DNA of 64,000 nucleotides from Candidatus Gastranaerophilales bacterium (GTDB lineage Bacteria > Cyanobacteriota > Vampirovibrionia > Gastranaerophilales > Gastranaerophilaceae), in NCBI GenBank assembly GCA_944324345.1, contig CALUVT010000002.1, positions 418,734-482,733 of the forward strand, read 5' to 3'. The notes beneath the pieces are model-generated. The model worked only from the letters and a program-made list of their open reading frames with translations, made no database searches and had not been told where the DNA came from. Made by a program: the position numbers and the translations under genes. Positions 43,826 to 51,636 of the stretch are shown here, piece after piece. Positions within the stretch are counted from its first letter, which is position 1. Every line of letters starts with the position of its first letter.

Positions 43826-44444
43826 TAAATGCATGGCATGTGCGTTGGGCAAAACTCGTAAGAATGTTGTTTTCTCTGACGGAAACCCTTCAACTGCAAA
43901 AGTTGTTTTTATTGGCGAAGCTCCGGGAGAAATGGAAGATGAAACAGGAAGACCTTTTGTTGGTCGTGCGGGGCAACTTTTAAATGAATTTCTTGCTGAA
44001 GCAGGTATTTCAAGAGAGGAAGATATATATATCGTAAACACAGTAAAATGCAGACCTCCGGAAAATAGAGTTCCTACAGATGAAGAAAAGGCTGCTTGCA
44101 GAAAATTTTTGGATGCACAAATTGATATTATTAACCCGAGAGCTATCGTTTTGTGTGGTGCTACAGCTTTAAAATCTTTTGTTAATCTTGATAAAAAACA
44201 GACAATCTCTAAAGTGAGAGGACAATGGATGACAATTAACGTTGATGGAAAAGATTACAAAGCAATAACAATTTTCCATCCGTCATATCTTCTAAGAAAT
44301 CGTTCCATGGAAGAAGGTTCTCCAAGAAGATTGATGCAAATTGACTTAAAAAATATCAAAGATACAGTGTTAGCTGATGTTGATCATTTCAATGATGATA
44401 ATACAGTAGAATATATTGAACCAAAAGAACTGGCTATGGTATAA
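43779..44444 (+). CDS. Fe-S uracil-DNA glycosylase (type 4/5)
   Basis: 221 residues. Two Cys near residues 13-19 (SSKCNKCMACALG) and two further Cys (VKCRPPEN and the later DEEKAACRKF) fit the [4Fe-4S] ligands. The active-site motif GEAPGEMEDETGRPFVGRAG is in place, as is NTVKCRPPENR; the C-terminal catalytic His is in TIFHPSYLLR. It removes uracil from DNA in base-excision repair. GAGGAGAG lies just before the ATG at 43779, inside the transporter gene, whose last 47 bases overlap. The alternative ATG at 43785 differs by two residues. Confidence 0.95.
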   Translation: MKMKKDCLEIVSSKCNKCMACALGKTRKNVVFSDGNPSTAKVVFIGEAPGEMEDETGRPFVGRAGQLLNEFLAEAGISREEDIYIVNTVKCRPPENRVPTDEEKAACRKFLDAQIDIINPRAIVLCGATALKSFVNLDKKQTISKVRGQWMTINVDGKDYKAITIFHPSYLLRNRSMEEGSPRRLMQIDLKNIKDTVLADVDHFNDDNTVEYIEPKELAMV

Positions 44445-44478
44445 AAAAATCATTTGATATAGTAAAGATATAGTAAAA

Positions 44479-44504
44479 AAGACCTCATAAGAGGTCTTTT
44501 TTTT
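44479..44504 (+). terminator. intrinsic terminator of the transporter-UDG unit
   Basis: AAGACCTC, ATAA loop, GAGGTCTT followed by eight T residues. The A run before the stem lets it also serve the minus-strand gene at 44513. Confidence 0.92.
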
Positions 44505-44512
44505 GATTGATT

Positions 44513-45793
44513 TTATTTTTTATCAACAATTTTTTCCGCAGGAGCAAGACCTGGCTCTAAATCAGAACCTGTTATCCATTTTCTGAATTTAAATTGAGCT
44601 TTTGGTAAAACATAAGCAAGTAAAAAACTGCTCAACACAACGTTTGTTAAGATATTAGCGGATTTTGCAAATTTCGATTTTCTAACAAATGATAAAAATC
44701 CATTGTCAGAAAGATTTTTAGAATTCTCTACAAAAGACAGTATATCATTTCTAAATTTTGCAAGATCTTTCATATCTACGTAAACTCTCGGATCTCTCAC
44801 CCCATTATCAAAGGTTTTTATCTTATTAAATTTTTTTGCAAATTTTATAAATAGTGTGTCCTTATTTGAGATATCATCAACAAATTCTAACAAATCTTTT
44901 GGATTAGCAGACTTTGGAAGATTATTAATGATACTTTTATCCTTGACCTGTTCTATAAAGTCTTTATCAGCGAGTATAACAGGATCGAGTTCAACCCCCG
45001 TAACTTTATTCAAAGCTTTTTCAATCCACTTTGGAGCTACAAAATTTAAAAACATCATGCCTGCCATTTTAAAAGAAATATCATAGGCTTCATTTGTGTT
45101 TCTTGCAGTTCCAATTCGTCCGAGTGCATATCCCCCGTCCGTTACTGCCATTTTATCCTGTGCTGAGAAATTAGCAACTTTTGCAATCCAATTCCCTGTA
45201 AAGTTCACATTTTTCTTCTTAAAGAACCGATCTTTCTGCAAAAAACTCACCTGACTATTCATTTTTTGCTGAATTTCTTTTTTTCTCAGATTTTCAATTT
45301 TTCTTGCCGAAGATGCAAAAATCAGCTTTGGTAAAATATAACCCATAAACAATATCGGAATTGTTGTTGACAGGATAAATTTTGACGCCAAAAGTTTTTC
45401 ATACAGCTTTTTATTCTGTTTAACTTTTACTAAATCTTTTACAGCATCCGGAGCTATATTACTGAACTTTTTGATATTATAATCTATCCCCTGAATTCCG
45501 TCTTCTTCTTTAAATAATTTTAAATTAACGCTCGGATTAAAACCTCTGTTTTTTATCAAAGTATCACAAACTTTCCCAACAAGAGGTATTCCTCCTAGCC
45601 AAACAGCAGATACGGAATATTCATCCAAAAAGCGTTCTCTTGCAGCTAAATAGGCAATCCCTTTTGATTCTTTTTTGTTCTGTGCATAAGTTAAGGCAAT
45701 TTTTGTAGGAACTTCTATGCCACAGTCTCTAACAATTAAAGGGTAAACACTATTGTTGTTGCCTATTGCCGATATTATACTTGCTATTGTCAT
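44513..45793 (-). CDS. hypothetical membrane protein behind a leader-peptide attenuator
   Basis: 426 residues from the ATG at 45793, chosen because GGAG lies 9 bases upstream; the frame from 45838 overlaps the terminator hairpin. There are a few hydrophobic segments: about 151-175 (FILSTTIPILFMGYILP), a moderate one near 255, and 395-415 (VVLSSFLLAYVLP). Near residue 205 is FTGNW, a motif seen in other proteins of this window. I do not recognise a family; no transport or biosynthetic motif explains the His/Trp-rich leader. The upstream leader RNA (45794-45988) is the reason it deserves attention. It converges with the UDG unit. Confidence 0.75.
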   Translation of the reverse strand: MTIASIISAIGNNNSVYPLIVRDCGIEVPTKIALTYAQNKKESKGIAYLAARERFLDEYSVSAVWLGGIPLVGKVCDTLIKNRGFNPSVNLKLFKEEDGIQGIDYNIKKFSNIAPDAVKDLVKVKQNKKLYEKLLASKFILSTTIPILFMGYILPKLIFASSARKIENLRKKEIQQKMNSQVSFLQKDRFFKKKNVNFTGNWIAKVANFSAQDKMAVTDGGYALGRIGTARNTNEAYDISFKMAGMMFLNFVAPKWIEKALNKVTGVELDPVILADKDFIEQVKDKSIINNLPKSANPKDLLEFVDDISNKDTLFIKFAKKFNKIKTFDNGVRDPRVYVDMKDLAKFRNDILSFVENSKNLSDNGFLSFVRKSKFAKSANILTNVVLSSFLLAYVLPKAQFKFRKWITGSDLEPGLAPAEKIVDKK

Positions 45794-45815
45794 TTTTATT
45801 TTCTCCAATTCCTTT

Positions 45816-45862
45816 AAAAAAAATAGTCTTCCACGCAACCTTGGTTCCTTGAAAGACTATTT
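45816..45862 (-). terminator. intrinsic terminator of the attenuator
   Basis: AAATAGTCTT (minus-strand stem) with AAGACTATTT, separated by 22 bases containing the pieces complementary to the upstream hairpin loop, and followed by eight T residues. The downstream start codon lies 23 bases further. Confidence 0.8.
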
Positions 45863-45890
45863 TTTACGGAATTGTTTTTATTAACTGTCT

Positions 45891-45974
45891 TTAAAGCGTG
45901 CACCACCAATCCCATAGCCTTTCAAGGTTGCTATGATGATTGTGATGATGCAATTTTAAAGATTGAATTTTCAA
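45891..45974 (-). CDS. putative 27-residue His/Trp-rich leader peptide
   Basis: A TTG start at 45974 with AAGGA 8 bases upstream and TAA at 45891. The 27-residue peptide contains HHHNHH (six codons CAT/CAC/AAT) and later WDWW. Such runs of rare or sensed amino acids are the hallmark of his and trp attenuator peptides. Having both is unusual, and part of the run may be forced by RNA pairing between the two codon stretches. Whether it is translated is not known. Confidence 0.6.
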   Translation of the reverse strand: MKIQSLKLHHHNHHSNLERLWDWWCTL

Positions 45975-45994
45975 AATTTGAATCCTTTTTTTTT

Positions 45995-46023
45995 ATAGTA
46001 AACTAAAAGATATTTTTTTTCAA
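45995..46023 (-). promoter_or_regulatory. promoter of the attenuator leader
   Basis: On the minus strand TTGAAA (46023-46018), a 17-base spacer, and TACTAT (46000-45995). A start about 7 bases on puts the leader peptide's AAGGA at the very 5' end. Confidence 0.55.
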
Positions 46024-46062
46024 CATTTTGCTTATTACGCACAAATCAATATATTTGATAAG

Positions 46063-46521
46063 TTATTTTTCTAATAAAGATCTCAACGTATTAGCATATC
46101 TTTCCGGCAAATGGTTTGAATAGTTTAGAAGCCTTTGCCTAAGTCGGATATTTGCTTCTTTAAGCTTACTCATATCTATATTCGTTAATGCTTCTAAAGG
46201 GGTCCAACCATCTGCTTTAACTCGTTCCGGTTCAAAAAACTCAAGACCAGGTATTGCCCTGATTGGCTCTGTCCCTGACAACAAGAATTCTCCGGTTTTT
46301 TTCACAGGGTCAAAATCTATACCTGATATTTCCATATGCTCAAAATTTGTATTTTTAATATTTTTAATAGCAGGAAAACTCAGAAGCATATCACCTACAG
46401 GATCCTTGACAATTTCCTTTAAAAATGAGGCCTTAACTCCTGCCTGAAATGACAAATTTTTATGATTAACAGATTTGTTATTGTTTACATAATAATTAGG
46501 TTGAATACTTCTAATTTCCAT
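46063..46521 (-). CDS. hypothetical soluble protein
   Basis: 152 residues, no recognised domain. The N terminus is Asn-rich with NLSFQAG, similar in style to other unusual N termini here. The body includes DPVGDMLLSFPAIKNI and ISGIDFDPVKKTGEFLLSG, then PGLEFFEPERVKADGW. It ends RYANTLRSLLEK. GGAG lies 8-9 bases before the ATG. It is separate from the attenuated gene. Function unknown. Confidence 0.7.
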   Translation of the reverse strand: MEIRSIQPNYYVNNNKSVNHKNLSFQAGVKASFLKEIVKDPVGDMLLSFPAIKNIKNTNFEHMEISGIDFDPVKKTGEFLLSGTEPIRAIPGLEFFEPERVKADGWTPLEALTNIDMSKLKEANIRLRQRLLNYSNHLPERYANTLRSLLEK

Positions 46522-46602
46522 ATAATTTCTCCTACTTTAGTTCTTATCACCTACTTTCTAGAAAACAGATGAAAAAAATTTTTGCCTAATTATTCAAAAT
46601 TA

Positions 46603-46893
46603 TTACAAATTATTAACTATCCTTTTTACAGTATCCTTCTTTTCTGTATCAGAAATTTTAATTAAGATTTTTTTATCTTTAGAAGCCTGCCCCTTTACTA
46701 TTTCAAAATACGATTTTGGAACTTTTAGCTGTTTAGATAAAAATTCAATTACTGCTTTATTCGCCTTTCCCTCTATTGGTTGTGAAGTTATTCTGAGTTT
46801 TAAAGTATCCGCAGACTTTATTATCTCATTTTTTGAAGCATTCGGAATAACTTTTACAGATATCAGCAACCCTTGTTCAACATCATTTATCAT
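46603..46893 (-). CDS. DUF167/YggU-family protein
   Basis: 96 residues. The family pattern is clear: VKVIPNASKNEII, then LKLRITSQPIEGKANKAVIEFLSK and SYFEIVKGQASKDKKI. YggU-type proteins are small ferredoxin-like proteins of unknown function, often linked to growth or cell shape. AAGGA lies 8 bases before the ATG at 46893. It diverges from relA/spoT across 74 bases. Confidence 0.93.
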   Translation of the reverse strand: MINDVEQGLLISVKVIPNASKNEIIKSADTLKLRITSQPIEGKANKAVIEFLSKQLKVPKSYFEIVKGQASKDKKILIKISDTEKKDTVKRIVNNL

Positions 46894-46929
46894 TTTTGTA
46901 ATCCTTATGAATGAAATTTTTTGATTTAC

Positions 46930-46967
46930 TTGAAAAATTCAAATAAAATCTGTATTATGATTATATC
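46930..46967 (+). promoter_or_regulatory. leaderless promoter of relA/spoT
   Basis: TTGAAA at 46930-46935, 17-base spacer, TATTAT at 46953-46958, then 9 bases to the ATG at 46968. No ribosome site is visible. Confidence 0.65.
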
Positions 46968-49175
46968 ATGAGTGAAAAACCTCTTTTCGATGAGATAAAA
47001 AAAGAACTTGTTGCACAAAACAGAGAGCCTTCTGAAATAGAAGAAATAGAAAAGGCTTATCTCTTTGCAAAACGACTACATGAGGGACAATATAGGATAT
47101 CTGAAGAACCATATATAATCCATCCGGTTGAAGTTGCAAAGATTCTTGTTGGGCTCAAAGTTGATTCTCATACCCTTGAAGCAGCCTTCCTGCACGACAT
47201 TCTGGAAGATACAGATACGCAGCCTGAAGAAATTGAAAAACTTTTTGGCAAAGATGTCCTTTCATTAGTGCAAGGGGTTACAAAACTTGGGAAACTTCAA
47301 TTTAAGTCAAAAGAGGAAAGACAAGCTGAGAATTTTCGACGACTATTCATTGCGATGGCAAGAGATATAAGAATAGTTTTCCTGAAACTTGCAGACAGAC
47401 TTCACAATATGCGAACCCTCAATTTTATGACGACAAGCAAACAACAAAAAATCGCTCGTGAAACTCTCGATATTTTCGCTCCGCTTGCGAATCGTTTAGG
47501 AATTTATAAAATAAAAGCAGAACTTGAAGATTTGTCTCTCAGATATCTGGAACCTGATAAGTATTTTGAAATAGCAAGACTTGTATCCCAGACAAAAGCT
47601 GATAGAGAAGCAACTGTAAAAATACTTATTGACAAAATTAGTGAAGACGTAAAAAAAGCAGGTATAAATGCTCAAATAACAGGTAGAGCAAAACATTATT
47701 ACAGTATCTACAGTAAAATGAAACGTCTGAATATTGCATTTCATGATCTTTATGACATTACTGCTGTAAGAGTAATAGTTGATACAGAAAAAGAGTGTTA
47801 TGAAGTTTTAGGATTAATACATTCCCAATTTAAGCCAATTCCCGGAAGATTTAAAGATTATATCGCAATGCCTAAGGGAAATATGTATCAATCCCTGCAC
47901 ACATCCGTAATCGGACCAAGATCAAAACCTTTGGAAGTACAAATTAGAACTTGGGAAATGCATGAAGTAGCGGAATATGGTATCGCTGCACACTGGAGAT
48001 ATAAAGAAAAAGGTTCACAGAAAGCTAATGCACCTTCTGATATGCAATTTTCTTGGATGCGAAAATTGGTCGAATACGATAACGATATGGCATCAGCAGA
48101 AGATTTTGTGAATTCTGTTAAAATAGATTTGTTTTCAGATCAAGTTTTTGCATTTACCCCCAACGGAGATGTATTTGATCTTCCTGTAAATGCTACTCCT
48201 GTTGACTTTGCATACAGAATTCACACAGAAGTTGGGAACAAAACTGTTGGCGCATTAATTAACGGTAGAATTGCACAACTTGATACGAAACTGCATAACG
48301 GTGACATTGTAGAAATATTAACATCTAAAACTCCTGCTCCCAGATTAGATTGGCTGAATTTTGTTGTCACAAAGCAAGCCTCTTCAAAAATTAAGCAATG
48401 GTTCAAGAAAAATAATCGAGAAGAGCACATTGAACTTGGAAAAACAAATTTGGAGCACGAACTAACCAAAGCCGTATTTGATGAATACATGAAATCCGGG
48501 GAATTTGAAAAAGTTGCAAAACAAATGAACTATCTTACATCAGATGATTTGTTTGCAGCTCTTGGGTATGGGGAGACTACTGTAAATAAGATTATTAATA
48601 AGCTTAAAAAACCGGAGCCTCAAAGAACAGCTGAAAATTCTTTCCACGGGGTTACTAAACGCAAATCAGATAAAGATATAGTCGGTCTTGAAGGTTTATT
48701 GTACTCAATTGCAAAATGCTGTTCTCCAATTCCCGGCGAGCCTATTGTAGGTGTCGTTACAAGAGCCAAAGGCGTTACTGTGCATAGAATGGATTGCCCT
48801 ATGCTTGAACACATTGAGCCTGAAAGGTTAATGTCTATAAATTGGGCCGGAGAAAATGTAAATAAAACTTATAATACTACAATTAGAGTTGAAACAGCTG
48901 AGAAAATGGGGCTTTTAAAAGACATAATTGCTGCTGTATCGGACAATAATACAAACATCAATTATGCAAATGTTAAATCAAAAAGCGGTAAAATCGGTAT
49001 TGTAGAACTTGGAATAGAACTTGACAATATTGATACTTTGAAAAAAGTAATTTTGAGTATACAAGCAATCCCTGATGTTTATAGCGTTAAACGAATTCAG
49101 ACATCATACACTGTTCCTAACGCTCCAAGGCGGAATAACGGGAAACTAAAACATAACAAGAGAAAAAGCAAGTAA
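46968..49175 (+). CDS. relA: bifunctional (p)ppGpp synthetase/hydrolase
   Basis: 735 residues of the Rel/SpoT family. The hydrolase HD domain has HDILEDTD at 76-83; with the HD motif intact, hydrolysis is expected. The synthetase domain includes FKDYIAMPKGNMYQSLHTSV near 300. TGS is near 390 (VFAFTPNGDVFDLP), and the ACT domain at the C terminus (VETAEKMGLLKDIIAAV). It sets the stringent-response alarmone level. The gene is single, with its own leaderless promoter, and converges with the next unit with 5 bases between stops. The name relA is used for a bifunctional Rel enzyme. Confidence 0.96.
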   Translation: MSEKPLFDEIKKELVAQNREPSEIEEIEKAYLFAKRLHEGQYRISEEPYIIHPVEVAKILVGLKVDSHTLEAAFLHDILEDTDTQPEEIEKLFGKDVLSLVQGVTKLGKLQFKSKEERQAENFRRLFIAMARDIRIVFLKLADRLHNMRTLNFMTTSKQQKIARETLDIFAPLANRLGIYKIKAELEDLSLRYLEPDKYFEIARLVSQTKADREATVKILIDKISEDVKKAGINAQITGRAKHYYSIYSKMKRLNIAFHDLYDITAVRVIVDTEKECYEVLGLIHSQFKPIPGRFKDYIAMPKGNMYQSLHTSVIGPRSKPLEVQIRTWEMHEVAEYGIAAHWRYKEKGSQKANAPSDMQFSWMRKLVEYDNDMASAEDFVNSVKIDLFSDQVFAFTPNGDVFDLPVNATPVDFAYRIHTEVGNKTVGALINGRIAQLDTKLHNGDIVEILTSKTPAPRLDWLNFVVTKQASSKIKQWFKKNNREEHIELGKTNLEHELTKAVFDEYMKSGEFEKVAKQMNYLTSDDLFAALGYGETTVNKIINKLKKPEPQRTAENSFHGVTKRKSDKDIVGLEGLLYSIAKCCSPIPGEPIVGVVTRAKGVTVHRMDCPMLEHIEPERLMSINWAGENVNKTYNTTIRVETAEKMGLLKDIIAAVSDNNTNINYANVKSKSGKIGIVELGIELDNIDTLKKVILSIQAIPDVYSVKRIQTSYTVPNAPRRNNGKLKHNKRKSK

Positions 49176-49180
49176 GAAAG

Positions 49181-51469
49181 TTATGAGAAGGCTTTAAATG
49201 AGCGTTCTACGTTTTTATCTATTACACTTTTTATAGACTCATATTCTGTTTGTAGGGCACTGTGTTCGGTATCTAATTTTTTTAGGTCCTGATCTATTTT
49301 TTTATCTTCATTTTCTATTTCTCTTAGGGCATTTTCATATTCTACTTCGGCTTTTGCTATTGCTGTAGAATCTTCTACCGAAACTATATCACTGGCGTTT
49401 GTATAAATAATTGATGTCCAGTCATAACTTCCCATATTAGGATATTTAGAAGATCCATTTTCATTGTATGATGCTTGTTCTAGGGTTATTACTCCATGTT
49501 CCAAAGCAAATTGAAGCCACTCGGAACTGTTAAGTAAAGTGGGGTCTAATTCTTTATATTTGCTAGAATTTTGTACTTTGCTTGTATCTGTAATACCACC
49601 CATACGATACCAAAGATTTTTGTACCACTGGTATTTAGAATCGTCAGGGTCAGGAATTAAAGTATTATTGCTATTTATGTTATCTAGCTCTGTTTTATAA
49701 ATATTTTCGTTTTCCAAATAACTTTTGTATGAAGAAATTATAGAATTTTCAAAATCTGCGACTAAATCCCCCAATTGTGCATTATATTCTTGAACTGCTG
49801 CCGCGTATTCCTGATCTATTTTTTCTTTTTCAGCTTCATAGGCTGCATAATCAACGTTATAAGAATCATAATCTATATAAGTTTCAGAATGTCCGTTTAA
49901 TTTTAGCTCGTTCATGACATTAGCGATCATTTTTTCGTAAATATAACTAATATTTGGGTTTTCGTAATCTTCTTTGTATGAAAGACTAGGTGCTGTATAC
50001 CAATTTAAATTATCTAAATCAAACTCATAGTAGTCACTTGTAAGCTCTTTTTTTGCTGCTTGATATATTGCATTTGCCCTATTAAATTCTTCTTCATCAA
50101 ATAAAGAACTTGGAGTATTTTCCTTTTCTTCTAAGAGTTGATTAAAATATGCTTCTGCTTCAGCATAAATTTCTTGATCTCGCAATTTGTCTTCTTCAGT
50201 TTTTAAAACTCTTAACGGATAAGGTTCAAAAAGGTTTCTGTCGGAAATAGTGCTTACAAAATAATAAGCATCGATTAACGCCTGCTGAAGTTCAGTAGGA
50301 TTCTCTTCATCGTAATCCTTCCATATTTCATTGCGAAGATCTTCGAATTTATCGTATTCAACTCCTTTAGAAATATTTTCATCTCCATAAAACGAATTTG
50401 CCCAATAATATTCATGATTATATTTGCCGTAAACTAAAAGTGAATTAAAAATGGAATCACTAGGATAATAACCCTGCGAGCTAAAGTTTGTATCCATAGA
50501 ACCTAAGCCTTCAACCATCAACAAGCCTAAAACATCCTGTATATGCATATATCCGGGAGCAACATTTGCTGTCATAGCAACATTAAAACTATTTGTTTCT
50601 TCATCATACAAACCAGAATATTGATTAAAAGCATCCATAAATGTATCAGTATACAAACTGTCTACATAAGCCTTTTCATATGACGACAATTCTGGCTCCT
50701 CAGGATATTCTGCTTTTTGAGGTTCTGAAAGGGTTGGGACCGATTTTATAATATCTAGAGCACTATCAAGTAAATTGCCGAAAACACAATTCCCATTTAT
50801 TTCATTGTAACCCAGAGCATTTACATATTTTTTTAATTCCGAAGAATAATTTGCATAATCAGAAGATACAATAATTTCGTTTATACCGTCACCGTTTGTA
50901 TCGGAAATTGTAAAAAATTGTTGGTTGAGGTTATACTGATTTGTATTTTCGTCAAATGTCACAAAATTATTCATTAATCCTCGTAAACCATCGGCATTAA
51001 CAATATTATCATTATAAATTCCATAAATATTGTTGGCATCATAAAAATTAGTATAATTTTGACCATAAATTTTTTCTATTTGAGCATAAAGATTTGGATT
51101 TTCTGTTTTTGAAACTCCATAACATTCTAAAAATTCACTTAATGTATTACTTTTTTGAAAATTAACAGCATCTGTTCCACTCACTAAAATTTGCCCTGAA
51201 GAATTTACCATTGCATATTGATTCTTTAAATCTGCAAAAGTAAAAATTGTATTTGCTGTTAGAGCTGTACTTTGCTTATTACCCGAGCCATCGTAACTCG
51301 TGTACATTAACTGTTGAGTATTTAAAGCATCCATGTATTCATTGCTTGCGGCACTTGATTTGTCTGCAAGACGAAGTTTAGTATTGGTCAACATTTGTGA
51401 CCTTAACTCGTTATCCGTTAAACGTGCGGTTACACTTAATAATCTTGCTTGTCCTGCCGACATTCCCAT
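49181..51469 (-). CDS. MGM/QAR-family large protein, copy 1
   Basis: 762 residues from the ATG at 51469. The start is set by the conserved MGMSAGQARLLSVTARL N terminus and AAGGG upstream, which is the same in copy 2. Residues 1-97 (to NSSGQIL) and the last 155 or so (from KYQWYKNLWYRMGG) are nearly identical to copy 2; the middle 500 residues are unrelated. The C terminus is a charged coiled coil (ENEDKKIDQDLKKLDTEHS). No signal peptide or membrane helix, so export or surface display is unproven. A partial third member starts at 63952. Likely a lineage-specific family of secreted or filament proteins, an inference from architecture. Confidence 0.75.
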   Translation of the reverse strand: MGMSAGQARLLSVTARLTDNELRSQMLTNTKLRLADKSSAASNEYMDALNTQQLMYTSYDGSGNKQSTALTANTIFTFADLKNQYAMVNSSGQILVSGTDAVNFQKSNTLSEFLECYGVSKTENPNLYAQIEKIYGQNYTNFYDANNIYGIYNDNIVNADGLRGLMNNFVTFDENTNQYNLNQQFFTISDTNGDGINEIIVSSDYANYSSELKKYVNALGYNEINGNCVFGNLLDSALDIIKSVPTLSEPQKAEYPEEPELSSYEKAYVDSLYTDTFMDAFNQYSGLYDEETNSFNVAMTANVAPGYMHIQDVLGLLMVEGLGSMDTNFSSQGYYPSDSIFNSLLVYGKYNHEYYWANSFYGDENISKGVEYDKFEDLRNEIWKDYDEENPTELQQALIDAYYFVSTISDRNLFEPYPLRVLKTEEDKLRDQEIYAEAEAYFNQLLEEKENTPSSLFDEEEFNRANAIYQAAKKELTSDYYEFDLDNLNWYTAPSLSYKEDYENPNISYIYEKMIANVMNELKLNGHSETYIDYDSYNVDYAAYEAEKEKIDQEYAAAVQEYNAQLGDLVADFENSIISSYKSYLENENIYKTELDNINSNNTLIPDPDDSKYQWYKNLWYRMGGITDTSKVQNSSKYKELDPTLLNSSEWLQFALEHGVITLEQASYNENGSSKYPNMGSYDWTSIIYTNASDIVSVEDSTAIAKAEVEYENALREIENEDKKIDQDLKKLDTEHSALQTEYESIKSVIDKNVERSFKAFS
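49188..49540. repeat. 353-base identical repeat, C-terminal end of MGM copy 1
   Basis: This segment matches 51644-51996 base for base over 353 positions at an offset of 2456; the few codons after it diverge quickly. Such identity including third codon positions points to recent duplication or gene conversion. Confidence 0.9.
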
Positions 51470-51636
51470 AACAGAGATTCCCTTTTTGTTAACTGCAATC
51501 ATGGATAATATCGGAAATTTTATTCATTTTCTTTAAATTATACATATTCAAAGAAAAATAATTGTTACATTTCTTTATATTATTTAAATTAACAAAATTG
51601 CAAAATAAAAATAAATTCTTCAAAATCAAAATTTTA

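Larger units (their letters stand above)
45794..45988 (-). ncRNA. putative transcription-attenuator leader RNA
   Basis: A promoter, short leader peptide, large hairpin, terminator and gene follow one another. On the minus strand: a hairpin at 45951-45900 has an inner stem CATAGC/GCTATG with apical loop AACCTTGAAAG, and an outer stem where the His-codon region pairs with the Trp-codon region (with G-U pairs). The loop segment can pair with two stretches inside the terminator, CTTTCAAGG and CAAGGTTGC (9 bases each). So two mutually exclusive folds exist, one that frees the terminator and one that breaks it. Control of the downstream gene by leader translation is the inference. Confidence 0.6.

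Noticed and set aside
45794..45988. T-box riboswitch before the 44513-45793 gene
   Set aside because: No T-box sequence or specifier stem is visible; the AACCAAGGTTGC stretch does not match, and a leader peptide explains the region better.
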